A stretch of 64,000 nt of DNA, from the NCBI GenBank assembly GCA_016795035.1, contig JAEUIT010000097.1, forward strand, positions 62,001-126,000, in the 5' to 3' direction. The stretch is from Phycisphaerae bacterium (lineage in GTDB: Bacteria; Planctomycetota; Phycisphaerae; Phycisphaerales; SM1A02). This document shows positions 59,546 through 64,000 of the stretch, piece after piece. Each line of letters begins with the position of its first letter. The first letter of the stretch is position 1. The position numbers and the translations under genes were made by a program. The notes under the pieces were generated by a model, which searched no databases, was not told where the DNA came from, and saw only the letters and a program-made list of their open reading frames with translations.

Positions 59546-59904
59546 GGGATCGGCGGCGTGCCGGTTCAGTCTCGTTTGGTTGGGGGGTTTCTCTTCCCAC
59601 TCCCTCAAGCAGAGAGGAACCACAGATGAACACAGATGAACACGGATAAGGCAGGAGTGGCGAGGCGACGAGCAACGAGCGCATGCCGTGGGCTCGTCCC
59701 GCAGTGCAGGTACTCAGTCCTGCGGCTCTATCTGTGTTGATCCGTGTTCATCCATGGTTTCTGCCCCTCCTACGCCCGAACAACATGTGGGCAGGATCGG
59801 AGACCCTCGTCCACTCACGCTGGTCGCGTCTGACAGCTCTCGATCAGACAGGCGATCCTCCTCCAACCGTGTGACAATGCCACGAGGGGTAGAAGAGTCC
59901 GGTT
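59546..59904. repeat. GxxExxY-associated repeat, copy 1
   Basis: From 59615 to about 59760 runs a repeat that begins GGAACCACAGATGAACAC and ends with its near-inverse (ATCCGTGTTCATCCATGG), enclosing a GC-rich core with CGACGAGCAACGAGCGC. A lone right end (GGTTTCTCTTCCC) stands at 59586. The rest up to 59904 is the upstream region of the GxxExxY gene, with no other gene seen. Confidence 0.85.
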
Positions 59905-60309
59905 ATGAAGACTTGGCGGAACTCACTGTCGTCCAAAGCTATCAACGACATCAACAGTGGCTTGACCGAAGGGATCATCGGAGCTGCATTCGACGTCGCG
60001 AACGAACTCGGTTGCGGCTTCCTAGAGAAGGTCTACGAGAACGCGATGCTTGTCTCGCTTCGATCGCGGGGTCTTGCGGTCGTCCAGCAGCAGAGGTTCG
60101 ACGTTCAATTCCGGTACCAACTCGTTGGGGAGTACGTCGCGGATCTCGTGGTCGAGGGCAGCGTGTTGGTCGAGCTCAAGGCCGTACGCAAGCTCGACGA
60201 TGTCCACACCGCACAGTGCTTGAACCTGCTTCGAGCAAGTGGCCTTCCGCTGTGCCTCTTGATGAACTTCGCACGCCCGTCCCTCGAGATCCGCCGGCTG
60301 GCGCGATAG
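59905..60309 (+). CDS. GxxExxY protein (PD-(D/E)xK-like nuclease fold)
   Basis: The 134-residue protein has the defining motif Gly38-x2-Glu41-x2-Tyr44 in 'GCGFLEKVYENAM' and the nuclease-like Asp80 ... Glu90-x-Lys92 in 'YVADLVVEGSVLVELKAV', placing it in the PDDEXK_3/GxxExxY family (TIGR04256 as I recall). It lies between copies of the CCACAGATGAACAC repeat, as family members often do. Its function is unknown; a role in mobilising or maintaining the repeats is plausible but unproven. Third positions are less GC-rich than in neighbours, suggesting separate origin. Confidence 0.88.
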   Translation: MKTWRNSLSSKAINDINSGLTEGIIGAAFDVANELGCGFLEKVYENAMLVSLRSRGLAVVQQQRFDVQFRYQLVGEYVADLVVEGSVLVELKAVRKLDDVHTAQCLNLLRASGLPLCLLMNFARPSLEIRRLAR

Positions 60310-60340
60310 ACGTGGATCGCTGACGTCAGTCGTCCCGTCT

Positions 60341-60735
60341 TATCCGTGTTCATCGGTGGTTTCTCTTCCCCTTTCATCGAGCAGAAAGGAACCACAGATG
60401 AACACGGATGAACACGGATAAGGCAGGAGTGGCGCGGCGACGAGCAACGAGCGCATGCCGTGGGCTCGTCCCGCGGTGCCGGTACTCAGTCCTGCGGCTT
60501 CATCTGTGTTCATCCGTGTTCATCTGTGGTTTCTTCCCCTCTTCGTTCAAGCAGAGAGGAACCACAGATGAACACAGATGAACAAGGATAAGGCAGGAGC
60601 GGCGCGGCGAGGAGCCACTGGCGCATGCCGTGGGCTCGTCCCGCGGTGCCGGTGCTCAGCCCTGCGGCTCTATCTGTGTTCATCCGGTTCATCTGTGGTT
60701 TCTTCCCCTCCTCATTCGGGAGAGAGAGGGTCAAC
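60341..60735. repeat. GxxExxY-associated repeats: right half-copy and copies 2 and 3
   Basis: A right end (TTATCCGTGTTCATCGGTGG) follows the GxxExxY gene at about 60339-60360. Two full copies follow at about 60387-60540 and 60557-60710, each with terminal inverted repeats (AACCACAGATGAACAC / GTTCATCTGTGGTT) and the same core (GCATGCCGTGGGCTCGTCCCG). The segment 60711-60887 leads into the module B gene and holds no other gene that I can see. Confidence 0.85.
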
Positions 60736-60887
60736 AGATGAACACCGCCACCCCCGCCGCGACTCCCCGAGGGTCCCCTCTCCGCGTTGCGGATAGTTTT
60801 CACTTTCGTGACGGACGCAGGCCAACGTCTCCGTCTTTCCCGGGAATCGGCCGCTCGACGCGGTCACCGCACCTCGGAGTACCTCAC

Positions 60888-61874
60888 ATGACCATTCGAA
60901 ATCCCGTTCGCGTCGCGACCCGTTCGAGCCGTCTCGCGCTGGCCGCGCTCCTTCTTCCGCTCACGCTTGCGTCGCCCACGGTGGCGCAAGCGCCCGGCAA
61001 TGCCGATGCGGCAACGGCGAAGGCCGCCCCGGTGCAACAACGGATTGACCTTCGTGTCGCCAAGGCCGCCGAGGTTGCCGGAGTCCTTTCGAGTCAGCTC
61101 GGTGTTCAAGCGAACGCTGTCGAGAGCGCGAACTGCCTGTACATCCTCGGCAGCGTGGACCAGCTGCAAGAGGCGGAGCGTGTCGCGCGGACGTTGGACG
61201 AACGGGCAATGATGATTCTCGCGGAGCGAGCGCACGATGAGGCGATGGCGAAGGAGCGGGATCGCAGCATTGCCCAAGCGAACGCCAATGACGCCGCCGC
61301 GCGCCTCGCCAATCTCTCCCTCACGATCGACTTCCCAGGCGGCAGCGTCTCGGAGTACCTCGACTTCGTGCGGAAGGCCTCGGGCTTCGACAACGTCGTC
61401 GTGGGCGACGACGCCATCCTCGCGCTCAAGATGCCGCGCGTGAAGGTGCGGCGCGTGACCGGCACCGCGGCCGTACTGCTCCTTCAGACGCTGCGCTTCG
61501 ACTCGAACGGCAACGACGTGCGCCTTGCGGTCGAGAACATCCCGGGCGACCCCGACGGCTTGGGAATCGACGCGATGCCCGTGCTCGTCATCGACTTCGA
61601 TGCCCGCTCGCGCACGGCGATTCCGTCGGCCGCGATCGTCACGCAGGTCATCAATCTCAGCGCGTACCAGAAGTACGAGCCTGAAACGGTGAAGGCGCTC
61701 CTCGGCGCGCTCGACGTTGCCGTGAAGATGCAGGGCGATCCGAAGAACGTCGAGATCAAGCTCCACGAAGGCACCGGCCTCCTCTTCGTGAAGGGGAACG
61801 AGCGCGACGTCAACCTGATCAACGAGACGGTCAACACCTTCGTCGGCGACCGTCCGACGCCTCAGACGAATTGA
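60888..61874 (+). CDS. Secreted secretin-N-like protein, module B
   Basis: The 328-residue protein has a signal peptide (about 1-33, 'LLLPLTLASPTVAQA'). An N-terminal beta-alpha-beta domain ('QRIDLRVAKAAEVAGVLSSQ', 'NCLYILGSVDQLQEAERVAR') looks like a secretin N1 fold, then 'LSLTIDFPGGSVSEYLDFVR', 'GFDNVVV' and a second ring-type domain ending 'HEGTGLLFVKGNERDVNLIN'. The latter parts match the module A protein. No secretin pore domain follows. It lies 16 bp before its ECF gene. Confidence 0.7.
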   Translation: MTIRNPVRVATRSSRLALAALLLPLTLASPTVAQAPGNADAATAKAAPVQQRIDLRVAKAAEVAGVLSSQLGVQANAVESANCLYILGSVDQLQEAERVARTLDERAMMILAERAHDEAMAKERDRSIAQANANDAAARLANLSLTIDFPGGSVSEYLDFVRKASGFDNVVVGDDAILALKMPRVKVRRVTGTAAVLLLQTLRFDSNGNDVRLAVENIPGDPDGLGIDAMPVLVIDFDARSRTAIPSAAIVTQVINLSAYQKYEPETVKALLGALDVAVKMQGDPKNVEIKLHEGTGLLFVKGNERDVNLINETVNTFVGDRPTPQTN

Positions 61875-61890
61875 GTCGACACGCTCTGAC

Positions 61891-62460
61891 ATGGACCACG
61901 CGCTCCCCCATGGGGAAGACGACTGGGCCCGGCGCACGAGCGCCGCGGTCGCGGGCGGTTCGCGCGAAGCGCTGGCGTCGCTCTATGAGCGACGCTTTTC
62001 GCTTCTCTTCCGAACCGTCCGCGATTCAACGCGCGGAGACGAGAGCTTCGCGCTCGATTGCGTGCAGGACGCCATGCTACGTGTCGCTCGGGCACTCGAG
62101 CCCATGGAGAGCGCGGTCGCCCTCGACGCCTGGCTTCGCCGCGTGGCGCTCAACGCGGCCCTCGACCGTTTGCGAAGCGAGCGCGCCCGATCGGCACGCG
62201 AGGCACGACACCGCGTTGCAGGAGACGCGGGCGACGTGGACGAACGCTGCGACGAAATCGCGCGGGCGCTTCGCGAACTGGACGACGACGAACGCGAGCT
62301 CCTCCGACTTCGCCTCGACCGCGGGCTCACGCTCGCGGAACTCTCTCGACACCTCAATCTCGCGCCGAAGGCGCTCGAGAGCCGGATTCGCCGCATTCTC
62401 GCCCGACTGCGGGCGCGCCTCGGACTCTCGGCCTCGACCCCGGAAGGAGATTCGCCATGA
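61891..62460 (+). CDS. ECF-type RNA polymerase sigma factor, module B
   Basis: The 189-residue protein has region 2 ('EALASLYERRFSLLFRTVRD', 'DESFALDCVQDAMLRVARAL') and region 4 ('LLRLRLDRGLTLAELSRHLN', 'APKALESRIRRILARLRARL'). It equals its module A paralogue in length and shares 'LDAWLRRVALNAALDRLRSE'-type linkage. The start lies 16 bp after module B's secreted-protein gene. Its stop overlaps the next start as ATGA, so synthesis with the membrane protein is coupled. Confidence 0.85.
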   Translation: MDHALPHGEDDWARRTSAAVAGGSREALASLYERRFSLLFRTVRDSTRGDESFALDCVQDAMLRVARALEPMESAVALDAWLRRVALNAALDRLRSERARSAREARHRVAGDAGDVDERCDEIARALRELDDDERELLRLRLDRGLTLAELSRHLNLAPKALESRIRRILARLRARLGLSASTPEGDSP

Positions 62461-62840
62461 CGACCGACCACGACTCGCTCAGCCCTGAAGGCGCGCGTCG
62501 CGCGCAGGCGATCCTCGAACTCGCGAACCAGGCGCTCGACGAGCGAGTGCGCGTGCGCCGTGGTCGGCGCGCGGTGCGTGCCGGCTTGGCGCTTGCGCTC
62601 GTGGCGGCGGCGATCGCGCCCTTCGCGTTGCGACCGGCGGAGCCGACGTCAACGCCATCGATGCCGATGGCTGCAACGCCGAGTGTGGTCGAGCGACTCT
62701 CGGACGACGCGCTTCTTGACGAACTCGCGAAGCTCGGTATCGACGCGGGGCTTATCGACGTTGCAGGCGCCGTGCGCGTCGTCCGCAGTGACGGCTCGCC
62801 GCTCGACTTCCCGGCGCCCGTGCGGCCTACTTCTTCTTGA
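62457..62840 (+). CDS. Small one-TM protein, putative anti-sigma factor, module B
   Basis: The 127-residue protein has a helical cytosolic N-terminus ('ARRAQAILELANQALDERV'), one TM helix (about 41-57, 'AGLALALVAAAIAPFAL') and a periplasmic tail with 'SDDALLDELAKLGIDAGLI' at 82-100, matching the module A protein. No zinc-binding motif is present. The last 14 bp overlap the 3' end of the convergent AsmA-like gene. Anti-sigma function is inferred from coupling and topology. Confidence 0.65.
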   Translation: MTTDHDSLSPEGARRAQAILELANQALDERVRVRRGRRAVRAGLALALVAAAIAPFALRPAEPTSTPSMPMAATPSVVERLSDDALLDELAKLGIDAGLIDVAGAVRVVRSDGSPLDFPAPVRPTSS

Positions 62841-63756
62841 AGAGGCCGTCGAGGCCTTCCTTCACCGCGTCTCCAGCGCCCTTCGCGGCGTCTTCGATGC
62901 CCTTGCCGACGCCCTCGGCCGCCTTGCCGATCCCTTCCGTGATGCCCTTCCCGAGATCGCCGCCGATTCCCTGCAGGCCGTTGCCGAGGTCGACGCCGAT
63001 CGAACCCACGCCCTTCGCGAAGACGTTGCCGATGTCGCCCAGGCCGTTTGTCAGACCTTGCACGAAGACGGCCGGAAGCTGGCCGCCGCTCGCATCGAGG
63101 ACCGCCTGCAACACGGTGGAGACGACGAGCGCCGAAAGCTGATTCAGGCCCATCGGATCCTTGCCGCCCGAACCGATGTCCTTGAGCTGGATCTTCGGGA
63201 CCTTGATGGTGATCCCCTGATCGGCGATCGGCATGCCTTGGGCGCGGGCGGTCACGGTGACGTTCGTGATCGTCAACTCGTCGACGACGAACTTCTTCTC
63301 GCTGCCGCCGCCGCCGCCCGACGAGCTGCCGTCGCCGGCGAACTTCTTCAGGTTCGCGAGGATGACGTCGACGTTGCTCTTGCCTCCGACATTCTGTTCG
63401 AAGCTGATGTCGATGTCGGAGAACTCGATCTTCGGGACGCGAATGACGTTCTCGAGGAGCGACGCCGGGGTCACGGTGACGCTGCCTTCGCCGAGGGCCA
63501 AGAAGTGCTGCGACTTGTAGTCCGGCGGATTGGCAACGTTGAGATCGTTGAGGCCGGCCTGGCCGGAGAGGAGGCCGATCGAAACCTTGTCGACCGTCGT
63601 CTTGACGCCGAGCGCCTGCGTGCCCGCGACCTCGATCGCGGCGCGGGCGACGCTGTCGATGTAGAAGATGCCTGCAACGCCGAGTCCGACGACGACGATG
63701 AGGAGAACGGCGACGATCTTGATGAGTGTGCCGATGAGAGACTTGGGCTTGGCCAT
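62827..63756 (-). CDS. AsmA/DUF748-like membrane-anchored protein
   Basis: The 309-residue protein has one N-terminal TM anchor ('IGTLIKIVAVLLIVVVGLGV') and a periplasmic AsmA-like repeat: 'VKTTVDKVSIGLLSGQAGLN', 'VANPPDYKSQHFLALGEGSV' and 'VPKIEFSDIDISFEQNVGG'. A Ser/Gly linker (about 145-155) precedes a second half, and the tail from about 235 is a Gly-rich amphipathic repeat ('GLQGIGGDLGKGITEGIGK') ending KKK. AsmA-like proteins take part in lipid transport to the outer membrane; this short form may only anchor or cap. Confidence 0.75.
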   Translation of the reverse strand: MAKPKSLIGTLIKIVAVLLIVVVGLGVAGIFYIDSVARAAIEVAGTQALGVKTTVDKVSIGLLSGQAGLNDLNVANPPDYKSQHFLALGEGSVTVTPASLLENVIRVPKIEFSDIDISFEQNVGGKSNVDVILANLKKFAGDGSSSGGGGGSEKKFVVDELTITNVTVTARAQGMPIADQGITIKVPKIQLKDIGSGGKDPMGLNQLSALVVSTVLQAVLDASGGQLPAVFVQGLTNGLGDIGNVFAKGVGSIGVDLGNGLQGIGGDLGKGITEGIGKAAEGVGKGIEDAAKGAGDAVKEGLDGLFKKK

Positions 63757-63798
63757 GGCACGTTCACCATCGGCGCGAGGCCGAACGTAGGTGCAGAA

Positions 63799-64000
63799 TC
63801 AGCGGAGGAAGGCCCGCAACTCGCGCGGTCGCAGGCTCCGTTCCTCGGCGATCGCGTCGGCGGCGCCGGCCCGCAGGCGGCGTCGGGCGCGGCGGCAGAG
63901 GTCGAGCGCGGCATTGGCGAACGCGTCGCTGCCGATGCGGGCTCGCCCGAGCGACATGCGTTCGGCGAGGAGTTCGAGGTCGTGCTCGTCGCCGAGCCCG
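63799..64000 (-). CDS. C-terminal fragment of an unknown protein (cut by window edge)
   Basis: The minus strand reads 66 codons from the window edge to a TGA at 63801-63799 without interruption. The piece is helical and Arg/Ala-rich, with 'LELLAERMSLGRARIGSDAF', 'ALDLCRRARRRLRAGAADAI' and a final 'LRPRELRAFLR'. I do not recognise it. Third positions are GC-rich as in real genes. A longer open frame in another phase (to 63471) is antisense-like and not believed. Confidence 0.5.
   Translation of the reverse strand, partial: GLGDEHDLELLAERMSLGRARIGSDAFANAALDLCRRARRRLRAGAADAIAEERSLRPRELRAFLR

Larger units (their letters stand above)
1320..63679. repeat. Dispersed TGCAACG motif (extended SCTGCAACGNNGAG), ~50 copies
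   Basis: By eye I find about 51 copies of TGCAACG or its complement. Examples on the plus strand begin at 7814, 8907, 11388, 12111, 12417, 12672, 15533, 17032, 18099, 18117, 23784, 27096, 27442, 38508, 40628, 43417, 52375, 53781, 56401, 62672 and 63673. Examples on the minus strand are at 1320, 5617, 13705, 15134, 24877, 33716, 47533, 49911, 58933, 62214 and 62759. Most continue as NNGAG or NNGAA and are preceded by GC or CC. About 35 are on the plus strand and 16 on the minus. Most lie inside genes, often as Ala-Ala-Thr, Pro-Ala-Thr or Val-Ala-Gly codons in variable segments. Confidence 0.8.

Noticed and set aside
59586..60735. Transposon with its own transposase
   Set aside because: No transposase is encoded; only the GxxExxY gene and short inverted-repeat elements are seen.
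1..64000. tRNA or rRNA genes
   Set aside because: I scanned for T-loop (GTTCRANYC) and cloverleaf patterns and saw no convincing case; tRNAscan-SE or Infernal would be decisive.

Overview
The window looks like a high-GC (roughly two-thirds GC) chromosome of a flagellated, Gram-negative planctomycete, probably of the Phycisphaerae type. The evidence is three secreted proteins ending in the double Asp-rich repeat with 'LGILLGAWG'-like tails seen in planctomycetes, an S26 signal peptidase with a very large insertion, FlgH (an L-ring protein, so an outer membrane), and planctomycete-style small ECF sigma factors. No rRNA, tRNA, CRISPR array or transposase was seen. The taxonomic call is inference; there is no 16S or ribosomal protein gene here.

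Layout. 0-4.5 kb: the 5' end of a DEAD-box helicase, an unknown gene, a secreted ThuA-like protein, a caspase-fold-like DUF6642 protein, and a divergent pair, an NrtR-type regulator and pyroglutamyl peptidase, separated by two perfect palindromes. 4.4-14.2 kb: a tightly coupled seven-gene minus-strand glycan cluster (two glycosyltransferases, a reversed HldE-like fusion, a hexapeptide acyltransferase, a TylF-type and another methyltransferase, a CgeB-like protein) with a divergent GT2. 14.2-15.7 kb: two enoyl-CoA hydratase paralogues. 15.8-16.3 kb: an 89-bp tandem array. 16.3-20.2 kb: flagellar rod/ring genes flgF-flgG-flgA-flgH. 20.4-24.3 kb: xerD, zwf, pgl and a DUF1428 gene. 24.3-27.7 kb: a dockerin-like secreted protein bracketed by hairpin-rich repeats. 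27.7-34.7 kb: trpS, a CPBP protease, trpC, apaG, a TlpA-like thioredoxin, and an ALDH/SDR pair. 34.8-43.6 kb: two more dockerin-like secreted proteins, lepB, ricT-like PSP1 protein, a trypsin-like protease and a lipoprotein. 43.7-56.4 kb: housekeeping genes (der, gpmI, yggS, tmk, gmk, metG), an ABC exporter and envelope proteins. 56.4-57.5 kb: a HEPN/MNT toxin-antitoxin pair next to a gutted nucleotidyltransferase gene. 57.5-62.8 kb: two paralogous three-gene modules (secreted secretin-N-like protein, ECF sigma, small one-TM protein) separated by GxxExxY-associated repeats. 62.8-64 kb: an AsmA-like protein and a gene running off the end.

Two signals run across the whole window. First, the word TGCAACG occurs about 50 times on the two strands, with an extended consensus near SCTGCAACGNNGAG. 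That is about one per 1.3 kb, against roughly seven expected from base composition. The spacing and conserved extension recall DNA uptake sequences or other genome-wide architecture motifs; I do not recognise this one. Second, at least twelve genes carry a TANNNT box (mostly TACGAT or TACNCT) 6-10 nt before the start codon, usually with no Shine-Dalgarno sequence, which suggests leaderless transcripts.
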